A stretch of 64,000 nucleotides of DNA from Rhizobium indicum. Lineage in GTDB: Bacteria; Pseudomonadota; Alphaproteobacteria; Rhizobiales; Rhizobiaceae. A model generated the notes under the pieces. It saw nothing but the letters and a program-made list of their open reading frames with translations, was not told the origin of the DNA and did no database searches. Of the stretch, positions 18,223-27,329 are shown piece by piece; within the stretch, counting starts at the first letter, position 1, and each line of letters begins with the position of its first letter. The stretch is taken from positions 620,001-684,000 of the forward strand of contig NZ_CP054022.1 of NCBI RefSeq assembly GCF_005862305.2, read 5' to 3'. The translations under genes and the position numbers were made by a program.

Positions 18223-19710
18223 TCAGAAACTTGTCGCAATGTACTTGGCTTCCATGAACTCCGCGATACCATGGTGTTGCCCTCCTTCACGCCCAAGGCC
18301 GCTCTGTTTCACACCGCCAAAGGGGGCGGCGGGATCGGAGACCAGTCCACGATTAAGCGCGATCATTCCAGCCTCGACCTTGGAGGCGACCCGCATGCCG
18401 CGGCCAATGTCGCGGGTATAGATGTAGGCGGCGAGGCCATATTCCGTATCGTTGGCGGCAGCGATCACCTCCGCCTCGCTCTCGAAACGGTAGAGCGGCG
18501 CGACGGGACCGAAAATCTCCTCGCACCCCATGTCGGAGGCCGGGGAAACATCGACGAGCACCGTCGGTGGATAGAAGAAGCCGCGTTCTGCCAATGTTCG
18601 TCCGCCGCAGAGCGCGCGCGCGCCGCGCGAAATGGCGTCTGCAACAAGGCGCTCGATCTTCTCCACCGCCTTGCGTGTGATCATCGGACCGCACTCGGTA
18701 TCCAGATCCACACCCGGACCGACCCTGAGGGCGGCCATGCGTCGGGTAAATTTTTCCGCAAAGGCATCGTGGATACCGGACTGGACATAAATGCGGTTTG
18801 CAGCCGTGCAGGCCTCACCCGCATTGCGCATTTTCGCGACCATCAGACCCTCGATCGCCGCGTCGATGTCCGCATCGTCGAAAACGATGAACGGCGCGTT
18901 GCCGCCAAGTTCCATGGAGCAGGAGATGACATTTTTCGCCGCTTCCGCCAGAAGCGTGCGGCCGACGCCCGTAGAGCCTGTGAAGGAGAGTTTTCGCACG
19001 CGCGGGTCGGTCAGCATGGCGGCGATGACGGGGCCTGGCGTCGATGTTGTCATCACGTTCACGACACCCGGCGGCACGCCAGCCTCCTCGTAGAGAGCCG
19101 CAAGCGCATAGGCCGTCAGCGGCGTCTCGCTCGCCGGCTTCAGAATGACGGTGCAGCCTGCGGCAAGGGCCGGCGCGATCTTGCGGGTCGCCATCGCGGC
19201 CGGGAAATTCCACGGTGTGATGAGAACGCAGATGCCGATAGGCTGGTAATCGACGACGATGCGGTTTCCACCGGCCGGGGCAGTGCCGAACTCACCAGAG
19301 CTGCGCACCGCCTCCTCGGCGTTCCAACGAAAGAACTCCGCCGCATAGGCCACCTCGCCGCGTGCGTCGCGCAACGCCTTGCCGTTCTCGAGCGAAATCA
19401 GCCTGGCAAGCGTTTCGGAGCGCTCCACCATAAGTTCGAAGCAGCGGCGCAGAATCTCGGAACGCTTTCTCGGCGGCGTCTCGCGCCAACCTTCCGCGGC
19501 GCCTGCGGCAGCCTCCACGGCCACTGCCGCATCCGCAAGGGTCGCATCGGGCACGGAGGCAATGGCCGCCTCGGTCGAGGGGTCTATCACGTCGATCCGC
19601 CCCTCGCCAGCCGCAGGCCGCCAGGCGCCGCCTATATAGAGGCCGCGGGAGAACGAGTTGAGCCCGAAGGGATCGTGGTCTGGATGTGAAGAATGCTGGT
19701 TGACGTTCAT
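18223..19710 (-). CDS. NAD(P)-dependent aldehyde dehydrogenase, succinate-semialdehyde type
   Basis: 495 residues from the ATG at 19710. The full ALDH motif set is present: ITPWNFPAAMATRKIAPALAAGC, FTGSTGVGR, the general-base Glu in MELGGNAPF, and the nucleophile C301 in GEACTAANR. KQSGLGREGG near the C-terminus is typical of the GabD-like succinate/glutarate-semialdehyde group. It lies 13 bases after the alcohol dehydrogenase, so a hydroxy-acid to semialdehyde to diacid route is suggested by order alone. Confidence 0.88.
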   Translation of the reverse strand: MNVNQHSSHPDHDPFGLNSFSRGLYIGGAWRPAAGEGRIDVIDPSTEAAIASVPDATLADAAVAVEAAAGAAEGWRETPPRKRSEILRRCFELMVERSETLARLISLENGKALRDARGEVAYAAEFFRWNAEEAVRSSGEFGTAPAGGNRIVVDYQPIGICVLITPWNFPAAMATRKIAPALAAGCTVILKPASETPLTAYALAALYEEAGVPPGVVNVMTTSTPGPVIAAMLTDPRVRKLSFTGSTGVGRTLLAEAAKNVISCSMELGGNAPFIVFDDADIDAAIEGLMVAKMRNAGEACTAANRIYVQSGIHDAFAEKFTRRMAALRVGPGVDLDTECGPMITRKAVEKIERLVADAISRGARALCGGRTLAERGFFYPPTVLVDVSPASDMGCEEIFGPVAPLYRFESEAEVIAAANDTEYGLAAYIYTRDIGRGMRVASKVEAGMIALNRGLVSDPAAPFGGVKQSGLGREGGQHHGIAEFMEAKYIATSF

Positions 19711-19723
19711 GATGATTTCCAAG

Positions 19724-20953
19724 TCAGAGGGCGGAAGCGGCCAGGTCGCCGTCATAAGCGGCGCGCACCAGGCCGCGCATGGCGGCCGCATCGAAGGAGC
19801 GGGGGTTATTCTTGATCAGCCGGCCGATGCCGAGCGCCTGCTCTGCGGCCCAGTCGATCCGGTCTTCCGGCAGGCCGAGCCCGGCAAGCGTCGGCGAGAT
19901 GCCGATCGCGGCGAAGAGACGGCTCACCTCGCCGATCGCGGCATCGGCAAGCGTCTCGTCGTCCTCCACGCCGGTGGGATCGAGGCCGAGCGCCCTACCG
20001 ACAATGGCGATGTCCCCGCTCGAGACGCGGCGATTATATGTCATCACATAGGGAAGCATGGTCGCAACCCCGAGCCCATGCGGCGTATGGGTCACGGCAC
20101 CAACCGGATATTGCACGGCATGGGCCGCAGCGGTGCCTGCCGTTCCGAAGGCGCAGCCGGCTGCGAGCGCGCCCATCATCACATCGGCGCGCGCATCGAT
20201 GTCGGCGCCGTCGACGAAGGCCTTTTCCAGGCTCCGGCTGAGGAGCCGGATGGCATGCAGCGCGAACTGGTCAGAGAGATCGCTCTTGCCGATGAAGACA
20301 TGCTGCTGCGCGAGTTCAGGATCGCCGGGGCGGCGCATGGCCGTGAAGGCTTCGATGGCATGCGTCAACGCATCCGCACCGGCAATCGCCGTAAGCCCAG
20401 GCGGGCAGGATAAGGTCAGTTCCGGGTCGCAGATCGCCGCTGCGGCGATGAGATATGGGCTGGAAATGCCAACCTTCAGGATACGGTCAGGATCGGAAAC
20501 AACCGCAACCGGCGTCACCTCGGAGCCCGTGCCTGCCGTCGTCGGCACGGCGATGACCGGCAGGACGGGCGCCGGCACCTTGAACTCACCGTAGTAATCG
20601 GCGAGCGCGCCGCCATGAGCCAGCAGGAGCGAAGCGCATTTCGCCATGTCGAGACAGCTGCCGCCACCGATGCCGATCACCATATCGGGCTCAAAGCCGC
20701 GCGCGGCTTCAACGCAAACCGCGACCGTATCTTGCGGCACGTCCGGCAGCGTCCGGTCATGCACCAGGACGACAATGCCGGCTGCTTCAAGCGCGGCGAT
20801 CATTTCCGCGAAGACGGGTGTTGCGGCAAAACGCGCATCCGTGCAGACGAGTGCGCGCCGGCCGGTTCTGCTGGCGACGCTCGCGAGCGCATGGCGCTGG
20901 CCGACGCCAAACAGGATTTCCCGCGGCAGCCTCAAGGCGGCAAACAGGCTCAT
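19724..20953 (-). CDS. Iron-containing alcohol dehydrogenase
   Basis: 409 residues from the ATG at 20953, which overlaps the upstream stop by four bases. Family marks are GIGGGSCLDMAKCASLLL (NAD site), VPTTAGTGSEVTPVAV, and the metal ligands D and H in ADALTHAIEAF plus the histidines of HAVQYPVGAVTHTPHGLG. Family members reduce or oxidise 4-hydroxybutyrate, lactaldehyde, maleylacetate and similar compounds. Together with the semialdehyde dehydrogenase downstream, a gamma-hydroxybutyrate-like substrate is possible but unproven. Confidence 0.9.
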   Translation of the reverse strand: MSLFAALRLPREILFGVGQRHALASVASRTGRRALVCTDARFAATPVFAEMIAALEAAGIVVLVHDRTLPDVPQDTVAVCVEAARGFEPDMVIGIGGGSCLDMAKCASLLLAHGGALADYYGEFKVPAPVLPVIAVPTTAGTGSEVTPVAVVSDPDRILKVGISSPYLIAAAAICDPELTLSCPPGLTAIAGADALTHAIEAFTAMRRPGDPELAQQHVFIGKSDLSDQFALHAIRLLSRSLEKAFVDGADIDARADVMMGALAAGCAFGTAGTAAAHAVQYPVGAVTHTPHGLGVATMLPYVMTYNRRVSSGDIAIVGRALGLDPTGVEDDETLADAAIGEVSRLFAAIGISPTLAGLGLPEDRIDWAAEQALGIGRLIKNNPRSFDAAAMRGLVRAAYDGDLAASAL

Positions 20954-21984
20954 GATCTTTGTCCCTCGAAGGCCAGGATGCGAGGGCGCGAAAGCGCGTT
21001 GAGGTCTTCCCAGAGGCGCTGGTCGATCTCGAAACCGTTGCGGCTTGCTGCCGCCCGCCGCCGGCGGGCACGATCGCCCGGGACGAGAACCGGTTCGCCA
21101 GTGCTGGCGGGTGGTGAAGCGCGCACGGCATCGAGATAGGTCGACAGTCGCGCCGGCAGTCCCGGCGCCAGACTGGGCTCGATCAAAATGAAGACGTCGC
21201 CCTTGTTGCACGGCGACTGGCTGTCGAGCGTGCCGCGCACATCCGGCGCGAGCGCCGAGCCGGCAAGAGCTGCCACCAGCAGCTCCAAAGCGATACCGAG
21301 GCCGTAGCCCTTCGCGTCGCCGAAGGGCGCAATCGCGCCGGTCTTCGCACGCCCCGGATCGGTCGTCGGGTTACCGGCCGCATCGCGCGCCCATCCCTCG
21401 GGAATAGGTCTGCCGGTCGCCGCGTGATGATGGATCCTGCCCATCGGCACGAGGCTGGTGGCCAGGTCGAGCACGAGCGGTTCCTCGGCGGTCGGCACGG
21501 CGATGGCGATGGGGTTGGTGCCGAGCATGGCCCGGGTGCCGCCGAAGGGATGGACCAGCGCCTCGCTTGACGAGAGCGCGATGCCGACGAAACCCATTGC
21601 AGCGATGGCCTCCACATAATGCGCGAGCATTCCGAGATGGTTGGCATTGCGCACGGCGACAAGGCCGATACCAAGATCCGCAATGTGAGGCGCCAGCCGT
21701 TCGATCGCGGCCATGGCGACGACGGGGCCAAATCCCGACGACCCCTCCACCTCCAGCACCGCATCCGCGCGCCAGCGCTGGGTGCCCTTCGTCTGCGGGT
21801 CAATGACCCCGCGCTCGATCCGTTCGATCAACCGCGGAAGCCGGTACAGGCCATGCGAGGGGTGCCCCTTCATCTCCGCCGTCACCAGGACGCGAGCCTG
21901 CAGGGCCGCATGGTCACGCGGTGCGCCATGCTCTTCCAGCAGGCGCGTGGCAAGCGCAAGCGCTGCCGCTTCGGATATGCGCAT
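20950..21984 (-). CDS. Ldh2-family malate/lactate/ureidoglycolate-type dehydrogenase
   Basis: 344 residues. It matches the Ldh_2 fold: an N-terminal helical region, the catalytic-His segment MKGHPSHGLYRLPRL, the NANHLGMLAHYVE segment and FGDAKGYGLGIALELLVAALAG. These NAD(P) enzymes oxidise 2-hydroxyacids such as malate, lactate, sulfolactate and ureidoglycolate, or reduce imino acids. It is the first gene of the leftward operon ending at 17363 and is divergent from a GntR regulator, with a candidate operator at 22006-22024. Confidence 0.87.
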   Translation of the reverse strand: MRISEAAALALATRLLEEHGAPRDHAALQARVLVTAEMKGHPSHGLYRLPRLIERIERGVIDPQTKGTQRWRADAVLEVEGSSGFGPVVAMAAIERLAPHIADLGIGLVAVRNANHLGMLAHYVEAIAAMGFVGIALSSSEALVHPFGGTRAMLGTNPIAIAVPTAEEPLVLDLATSLVPMGRIHHHAATGRPIPEGWARDAAGNPTTDPGRAKTGAIAPFGDAKGYGLGIALELLVAALAGSALAPDVRGTLDSQSPCNKGDVFILIEPSLAPGLPARLSTYLDAVRASPPASTGEPVLVPGDRARRRRAAASRNGFEIDQRLWEDLNALSRPRILAFEGQRS

Positions 21985-22005
21985 GATTTTTCCTCCCTAT
22001 ATTAA

Positions 22006-22024
22006 ATCGTATAGGATATAGGAT
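22006..22024. promoter_or_regulatory. Candidate GntR (FCD) operator
   Basis: The 19-base sequence ATCGTATAGGATATAGGAT is an imperfect dyad matching its reverse complement at 14 positions (ATC, TATA ... TATA, GAT). It lies between the divergent Ldh2 and GntR genes, 22 bases before the Ldh2 start codon. AT-rich TATA-containing dyads are typical for FCD-GntR proteins with a TPIREAL recognition helix. Binding is inferred. Confidence 0.55.
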
Positions 22025-22080
22025 TGTCGTGGCCGAAGCATCGTGCTAGCGATTGAACCTGTCAAGAGGCAAGGCAGCAG

Positions 22081-22779
22081 ATGATTTCGACGAGACCGAA
22101 GGAACCCTCAACGGGCACAACCCAGATACCGCGCGCCAACAGCCTGGCGGGCGACGTCTACGAGGCAATCTTCAACCAGCTCATGTCGTTGAAGATTGCG
22201 CCGGGGACGCGCATCACGGTCGACAACCTGGTCAAGGAGTTCAACGTCTCCCATACGCCGATCCGCGAAGCCCTCGGCCGGCTTGAAGGCGAAGGCCTCG
22301 TCGTCAAGCAGCATCTCGTTGGCTATCGTGCCGCGCCCCAGATCACGCGCCACCGCTTCGACGAGCTCTATGAACTGCGTCTGCTGTTGGAACCTGCCGG
22401 CGCTGCGAAGGCAGCCGAGGCGATGAACGACGAAAAGCTCGCCATTCTCACCGAGGCCGCAGGAGTGATGACACGCAGCGACAACAGCGACGAACGAGCG
22501 AACTATTCGGCCTTCGCTCGCCAGGACGCCATCTTTCACGACCGGATCATGGAATTTGCCGGCAACGAGTTGATCCGCGAGATGCTGACATTCCAGCACA
22601 CGCATTTCCATATCTTCCGCCTGATGTTCCATCGCCGCGTCACCGAGGAGGCGCTCGCCGAGCATCAGACGCTGCTCGATGCCTTTGCGGCGCGCGACCC
22701 GGGCGCGGCTGCGAACGCAATGCGCATTCATATCGAACACTCGCGCGACCGGCTGTTGCCGGCATTCGACGAAATCTGA
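22081..22779 (+). CDS. GntR-family regulator, FCD (FadR) subgroup
   Basis: 232 residues. A winged helix-turn-helix (ITVDNLVKEFNVSHTPIREALGRLEGEGLV, about residues 43-72) is followed by the all-helical FCD effector domain with its conserved metal-binding Asp/His pattern (DAIFHDRIMEFAGN, then HIEHSRDR). It is divergent from the 21984-17363 operon and most likely represses it, with an organic acid as inducer. A palindrome ends its transcript region before the DJ-1-family gene. Confidence 0.9.
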   Translation: MISTRPKEPSTGTTQIPRANSLAGDVYEAIFNQLMSLKIAPGTRITVDNLVKEFNVSHTPIREALGRLEGEGLVVKQHLVGYRAAPQITRHRFDELYELRLLLEPAGAAKAAEAMNDEKLAILTEAAGVMTRSDNSDERANYSAFARQDAIFHDRIMEFAGNELIREMLTFQHTHFHIFRLMFHRRVTEEALAEHQTLLDAFAARDPGAAANAMRIHIEHSRDRLLPAFDEI

Positions 22780-22786
22780 GCAACCC

Positions 22787-22808
22787 GGCAGGCACGATCG
22801 TGCCTGCC
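22787..22808. terminator. Perfect palindrome between GntR and DJ-1-family genes
   Basis: GGCAGGCAC and GTGCCTGCC form a nine-base stem around GATC, eight bases after the GntR stop. The whole 22 bases equal their reverse complement. No T-run follows, so termination would be weak or Rho-dependent; protein binding is an alternative. Confidence 0.5.
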
Positions 22809-22833
22809 CGATCTGACAAGAGGAGGAGAACCC

Positions 22834-23427
22834 ATGCCAGGCAAGAAAATCCTGATGCTCACCGGCGATTTCACCGAGGAGTACGAAATCTTCGTCTATC
22901 AGCAGGCGATGGAGGCGGTCGGCCACACGGTGCACGTCGTGTGCCCGGACAAGAAGGCCGGCGATATCCTCAGGACGTCGCTGCACGATTTCGAGGGAGA
23001 CCAGACCTACACCGAAAAACTCGGGCACAACGTCACCATCAACAAGACATTTTCCGAGGCCGAGAACCAGCTCGACCAGTATCATGCCGTCTACTGCGCC
23101 GGCGGGCGCGGACCGGAATATATCCGCACCGACAAGCGGGTGCAGGCAATGGTGCGTCATTTCCACGAGCAGAAGAAGCCGATCTTCACCATCTGCCACG
23201 GGGTCCAGATCCTGATCGCGGTCGACGGTGTCGTTCGCGGCAAGAAGGTGGGTGCACTTGGGGCCTGCGAACCCGAAGTCACCCTGGCGGGCGGAACCTA
23301 TATCGACCTCTCGCCAACCGAAGCCTATGTCGATGGCACGATGGTTTCGGCCAAGGGCTGGACGGCGCTCGCCGCCTTTATCCGCGAATGCCTGAAGGTG
23401 CTGGGAACGGAGATCCACCACAGCTGA
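22834..23427 (+). CDS. DJ-1/PfpI-family protein
   Basis: 197 residues. The family's nucleophile elbow is visible as C121 in FTICHGVQILI, with a conserved early glutamate in GDFTEEYEIF and the CAGGRGPEYI loop. Members include glyoxalase III-like deglycases, proteases and isonitrile hydratases, and the family does not fix a function. RBS GAGGAG is strong. It is followed by a bidirectional terminator, so it is transcribed alone or from the GntR promoter. Confidence 0.82.
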   Translation: MPGKKILMLTGDFTEEYEIFVYQQAMEAVGHTVHVVCPDKKAGDILRTSLHDFEGDQTYTEKLGHNVTINKTFSEAENQLDQYHAVYCAGGRGPEYIRTDKRVQAMVRHFHEQKKPIFTICHGVQILIAVDGVVRGKKVGALGACEPEVTLAGGTYIDLSPTEAYVDGTMVSAKGWTALAAFIRECLKVLGTEIHHS

Positions 23428-23450
23428 GACGACGATACCAAGTAACGAAA

Positions 23451-23481
23451 AAGGCCCGGCAGCTGACATCTGCCGGGCCTT
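23451..23481. terminator. Bidirectional intrinsic terminator
   Basis: AAGGCCCGGCAG pairs perfectly with CTGCCGGGCCTT (12 bp) around a seven-base CTGACAT loop, with A-rich sequence on the left and CTTT on the right. It sits between the convergent DJ-1-family and M24 genes and should serve both. Confidence 0.85.
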
Positions 23482-23501
23482 CTTTGCGGTTGGGCCTACA
23501 A

Positions 23502-24692
23502 TCACGCTCCGCCGCGGTTCCAGCCGCGGCCACGGTCGCCGAACATTTCATAGCCGCCATCGGTGATGGCAAGCGTATCCTCCAGCTTGATGAATCCGCG
23601 CTTTGGGTGAAGCATCGTCGTCTCGACCGAGATCACGCTCCCGGCTTCCAGCGGCTTGTCGGCATCGATGCCATCATAGGTGACGGGGTGGTTCGTCATG
23701 AGGAACGGTGCTTCGTGGGCGATGAGGCCCATGCCATGGCAGAAAAAGTCGGTGAAGGCCGCCGACGGCGAGGCCTTGAGCTCGGCCTCCGCTGCCACGA
23801 TCATCTCACTGCCCGCAGCCCCTGCCCTGACCTTGGCGAAGGCCGCTTGCTGGATGCATTCGACTTCGGCCAGGAGGTCCTCCAGTTCCGCATCCGGCTC
23901 GCCGAGCACAGCCATGCGGCAGAGGTCGCCGATATATCCGTGATAGTTGCCGCCGGAATCGATCGACAGGATCTCGCCCTCGACCCAGGCCTGCGGCGAG
24001 CCCGCGCGGTTATGGCTGGAACCGAGCGTCAGCAGGCAATATTCGAAGTGCAGGCCGCGGTTCGTTTCCTCCCGGCGCAGCTGCTCGATGATCTCCATCT
24101 TCGTCGAGCCGGCGCGGGCCGCCGCCATCGTCGCCAGCATGGAGTCGGTAATCAGTTCGGAGGCGCGTCTTAGCCTTGCCAGTTCATCCGGCGTCTTGAC
24201 CGCCCTTAGCCGCTCCAACACATGCGTGGCATCGACAAATCGAGCGCCATCCAGCCGAGAGGCAAGGAGGTCGCGGGCGTCGGATGGCAGAAAGGCTGGC
24301 TCGATGCCGATGCGCCCACCGCTCTTGCCGATTTTCTTCAGGTGTTCGACGGCGAGCCCGGCGGCATCCTGCGTGCCCCAGGTCGCCGTATGCACGGCGG
24401 GCGTCCAGAATGGGTTGTTCTGGTGCTCTGCGCCCTCCATGCGGTTACCTACATAGGCGGCGTGATCAGGCGCGCCTTTCTCATAAATCACCATCGGCAG
24501 GTACCGGCTATGCCCGATCGCATCCATGGCCGCGAAGAAGATGAACTTGTAGCCGCCCATGAGATATTGCGTGTTGTGTTTGGAGGTGGCGACGACGACG
24601 TCGATACCGGCTTCCTCCATGAGACGGTCGAGCTTGGCCGTATCGAACGGCGTCACGGCGGCCTGCCTCGTTTGCCCTGCATTGTCGTTCAT
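23502..24692 (-). CDS. M24-family metallopeptidase-like protein (Xaa-Pro peptidase/creatinase fold)
   Basis: 396 residues: an N-terminal creatinase-type domain and a C-terminal pita-bread fold. All five metal ligands are visible at canonical spacing: D245 and D256 (SIDSGGNYHGYIGDLCRM), H319 (CHGMG), E357 (ISVETT) and E371 (KLEDT). It could be a dipeptidase (Xaa-Pro) or a non-peptidase amidohydrolase such as creatinase or ectoine hydrolase. It is the last gene of the leftward operon UPF0261 - PEP-hydrolase-like - cupin - M24, which argues for a small-molecule substrate. Confidence 0.82.
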   Translation of the reverse strand: MNDNAGQTRQAAVTPFDTAKLDRLMEEAGIDVVVATSKHNTQYLMGGYKFIFFAAMDAIGHSRYLPMVIYEKGAPDHAAYVGNRMEGAEHQNNPFWTPAVHTATWGTQDAAGLAVEHLKKIGKSGGRIGIEPAFLPSDARDLLASRLDGARFVDATHVLERLRAVKTPDELARLRRASELITDSMLATMAAARAGSTKMEIIEQLRREETNRGLHFEYCLLTLGSSHNRAGSPQAWVEGEILSIDSGGNYHGYIGDLCRMAVLGEPDAELEDLLAEVECIQQAAFAKVRAGAAGSEMIVAAEAELKASPSAAFTDFFCHGMGLIAHEAPFLMTNHPVTYDGIDADKPLEAGSVISVETTMLHPKRGFIKLEDTLAITDGGYEMFGDRGRGWNRGGA

Positions 24693-24724
24693 TGTCTTTC
24701 CTCCCAGAAAATGGATGCGCCACT

Positions 24725-25138
24725 TCAGAAGCCCGGCGGCAGCAGGCGGAAGTCCGGCAAATCGCGAAGCGCAAGCTCCGGCCCCGCCGGTGAGTAGACC
24801 ACGAAGAGGAGCATCGGCCCGCCGCCAGTGTTCTTCGTCGAATGAAAGCGGCTTTCCGGAACATAAATCGTGCAGCCGCTGGCGACCTTCCGCGTGATAG
24901 GATTACCCGTCTCGTCCTCGACCATCTGCTCGCCCTCGCCAGAAATCACAAAGATGATTTCCTCCGCGCCGGGATGATTGTGGCGGGAATGGCCCTCGCC
25001 GCTCGGCAGTTCGACGACACCGCCGGAAAACCGGCTGGCGCCGTTGACCTCGGGCGCCACAGTCAGCGACAGCTTGCCCCAGTCGAAGCCGAAGGCGCTC
25101 ACGTCCTTAGGATAGATGAAGTACTTGTCCTTTACCAT
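24725..25138 (-). CDS. Small single-domain cupin
   Basis: 137 residues from the ATG at 25138. The cupin motif 1 reads GEGHSRHNHPGAEEIIFVISGEG (two His and one Glu as metal ligands) and motif 2 is YVPESRFHSTKNTG. Single-domain cupins of this size are isomerases, lyases, dioxygenases or sensors; the substrate is not evident. It lies 25 bases from the PEP-hydrolase-family gene and 32 bases from the M24 gene, all leftward. Confidence 0.82.
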   Translation of the reverse strand: MVKDKYFIYPKDVSAFGFDWGKLSLTVAPEVNGASRFSGGVVELPSGEGHSRHNHPGAEEIIFVISGEGEQMVEDETGNPITRKVASGCTIYVPESRFHSTKNTGGGPMLLFVVYSPAGPELALRDLPDFRLLPPGF

Positions 25139-25163
25139 GAAACTGCCTCCTCCACATCCTTCC

Positions 25164-26006
25164 TCAGACGACCGCGCCGATGGCGAGCGCCTTGAAATCT
25201 TCGGTCTGCTTGCGAATTGCCGCCTCTGCCGGCAGGCGCTCCATCGAGCTTGCGCCATAAAAGCCGTGGCAGCCAGGGCAACGCTCGAGAACATAGCGCG
25301 CATCCTCCGGCATGGAGATCGGGCCGCCATGGCAGAGCACGATGACATCGTCGCGCACGGAACGTGCCGCCTTGATGATCGCGGTGATCTCATCGACGCA
25401 GTCATCGAGGGACTTGCCGGATGTGGCGCCGATCGTGCCGCCAGTCGTCACTCCCATATGCGCCACGACGATGTCGGCGCCGGCGGCCGTCATGGCGATC
25501 GCCTCGCTCTCGTTGAAAACATAAGGCGTCGTCAGCAGCTCGAGCCCGTGGGCGGTGGCGATCATCTCGACCTCCAGATTGTAGCTCATACCTGTCTCCT
25601 CGAAACTCTGCCGCATCCGGCCGTCGAAGAGGCCGATTGTGGGGAAGTTCTGTACGCCGGAAAAGCCCATTGCCTTGAGGTCGGCAAGGAAGCGCGGCAT
25701 CAGCACGAAGGGGTCCGTGCCATTGACGCCGGCGAGTACCGGCGTCTTTTTCACGACCGGCAACACTTCGAGCGCCATATCCTTCACAATCTCGTTGGCA
25801 TTGCCATAGGCGAGCAGTCCGGCCGCCGAACCGCGCCCCGCCATCCGGTAGCGCCCGGAATTGTAGATAATGATGAGGTCGATGCCGCCTGCTTCCTCGG
25901 CCTTGGCGGAGATGCCGGTGCCGGCGCCGCCCCCGACGATCGGCACGCCGGCTGCGATCATGCCGTGAAATTTTTCGAGGATGGTGTTGCGCGGTATGAC
26001 TGGCAT
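25164..26006 (-). CDS. Phosphoenolpyruvate hydrolase-family TIM-barrel protein
   Basis: 280 residues of the PEP_hydrolase-type TIM-barrel family (PF09370). Conserved segments include [48 protein letters not shown] and [15 protein letters not shown]. The same domain forms the C-terminal half of the plant Tm-1 protein, while the UPF0261 protein encoded 11 bases upstream matches its N-terminal half. The enzymatic reaction of the bacterial pair is not established to my knowledge. Confidence 0.85.
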   Translation of the reverse strand: MPVIPRNTILEKFHGMIAAGVPIVGGGAGTGISAKAEEAGGIDLIIIYNSGRYRMAGRGSAAGLLAYGNANEIVKDMALEVLPVVKKTPVLAGVNGTDPFVLMPRFLADLKAMGFSGVQNFPTIGLFDGRMRQSFEETGMSYNLEVEMIATAHGLELLTTPYVFNESEAIAMTAAGADIVVAHMGVTTGGTIGATSGKSLDDCVDEITAIIKAARSVRDDVIVLCHGGPISMPEDARYVLERCPGCHGFYGASSMERLPAEAAIRKQTEDFKALAIGAVV

Positions 26007-26017
26007 CGATTTGTCTC

Positions 26018-27214
26018 TCAGGGGTTGGCGATGTCACGATAGGCCGCGACGGCGGCCTCGGCGAAATCTGGGTCGTTGATATGGAGCGGCAGGCGAATAA
26101 TACGTCGCGATGCCGTCGGCTTCACCGTCGCCTCGAGCGCGGCAAAAAGCGCGGCGTCGGCTTGCGGATCGAAGAACGGACCGCCTTCGATGTCGAGGGC
26201 CGAAACGCCCTTTTCGGGAATGAGGAAGCGTAGGGGGCCGTGGCAGAGATTGAGCTTGTCGCCGATCCAGCGGCCAATCTGCGCACATTCGGCCAGTGTC
26301 GTGCGCATCAAGGTGACGTTCGGGTTGTGCCGGTAAAACAGCCGGCCGGCATAACGCTCCGGAACGGTCTCCGGCGCCCAGAAGTTCACCATGTCGAGCG
26401 CACCAACCGAACCGACATAGGGCAAGCCTTTGCGAGCAATGGCGCCGAAACGGTCCGAGGTGGCGGGCAAGACGCCGCCGAACAGCAGGTCGCAGACCTC
26501 GGTCGTCGTGATGTCGAGCACGCCAGAGATGAGCTCGCTGTCGGCAAGCTTCTCCATCGCCCGCCCGCCCGTGCCTGTGGCGTGGAAGACCAGGCAATCA
26601 TAGTCCGCTCGGAGGCGCTCGACCATGGCGGATACGGCAGGTGTGGTAACGCCGAACATGGTAAGCCCGAGGGCCGGTTTGGATGCAGTCACCTCAGCCG
26701 GGCGGTGGGCCATGGCGGTGATCGCCTGAGCGGCGTTGTGAAGGATGACGCGGCTCAGCCGGTTCAGGCCCGCCATGTCCGTGACCGAAGGCATCATCAC
26801 GATGTCTGAAACATCGACAAAGGGAGCCACATCGCCGGATGCGAGCGTCGAGACCATGATCTTTGGCAGACCGAGCGGCAATTGGCGCATGCCTGCGGTA
26901 ATGATCGAAGTGCCTCCGCCTCCACCGATACCGATGACGCCGGCGATGTCCTGGCGCTCCACAAGGAAGCGCGCGAAAGCAATGCCCATCGCCTCGACCG
27001 CCCTTCCGCGGTCCCCGCTGGCAAGAACGGCTCCAGCCCCGTCCGGATGGCACGCCGCCACTGCGTCGGCCTTCACATCGACGGCGGTCGCAGGCTCGCC
27101 TATGCCGACGTCAACGCGGACAACACCGCCGCCCACCGCTTCGATGCAAGCGGCAAGATACGCAAGCTCCTCGCCCTTCGTGTCGGCCGTGCCGACCACG
27201 TAGATCTGCTTCAT
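26018..27214 (-). CDS. UPF0261 / Tm-1-like ATP-binding protein
   Basis: 398 residues from the ATG at 27214; a longer frame to 27250 lacks support. It begins [18 protein letters not shown], the family hallmark, and carries the glycine-rich [33 protein letters not shown] and [12 protein letters not shown] segments. Homologues in plants (tomato Tm-1) bind ATP through this domain. It is first in the leftward operon with the TIM-barrel partner, a cupin and an M24 enzyme, and is divergent from a TetR regulator. Confidence 0.87.
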   Translation of the reverse strand: MKQIYVVGTADTKGEELAYLAACIEAVGGGVVRVDVGIGEPATAVDVKADAVAACHPDGAGAVLASGDRGRAVEAMGIAFARFLVERQDIAGVIGIGGGGGTSIITAGMRQLPLGLPKIMVSTLASGDVAPFVDVSDIVMMPSVTDMAGLNRLSRVILHNAAQAITAMAHRPAEVTASKPALGLTMFGVTTPAVSAMVERLRADYDCLVFHATGTGGRAMEKLADSELISGVLDITTTEVCDLLFGGVLPATSDRFGAIARKGLPYVGSVGALDMVNFWAPETVPERYAGRLFYRHNPNVTLMRTTLAECAQIGRWIGDKLNLCHGPLRFLIPEKGVSALDIEGGPFFDPQADAALFAALEATVKPTASRRIIRLPLHINDPDFAEAAVAAYRDIANP

Positions 27215-27250
27215 TTCCCCTCCGCGACCGGGTGGATTTCCTCCCGGCAT

Positions 27251-27329
27251 ATCTCACGTTGGGACAAAGCGACGGGCCCTTGCAAATTTGTGAGACGTGC
27301 GTATCATAAAGACATGGATGTCTCACGTC
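27251..27329. promoter_or_regulatory. Candidate TetR operator half-sites
   Basis: Three copies of a TCTCAC-containing motif are seen: ATCTCACGTT at 27251-27260, the inverted GTGAGACGTG at 27290-27299, and GTCTCACGTC at 27320-27329. The last overlaps codons 3-5 of the TetR gene. They flank both divergent starts (27214 and 27314), as expected for autoregulation. The exact operator unit is uncertain. Confidence 0.5.

Noticed and set aside
18052..19689. 545-codon plus-strand open frame
   Set aside because: Antisense to the aldehyde dehydrogenase and hydrolase, whose motifs are complete on the minus strand.
23451..23481. Perfect 12-bp palindrome considered as a regulator site
   Set aside because: Position between convergent genes and the flanking A/T tracts fit a bidirectional terminator better.
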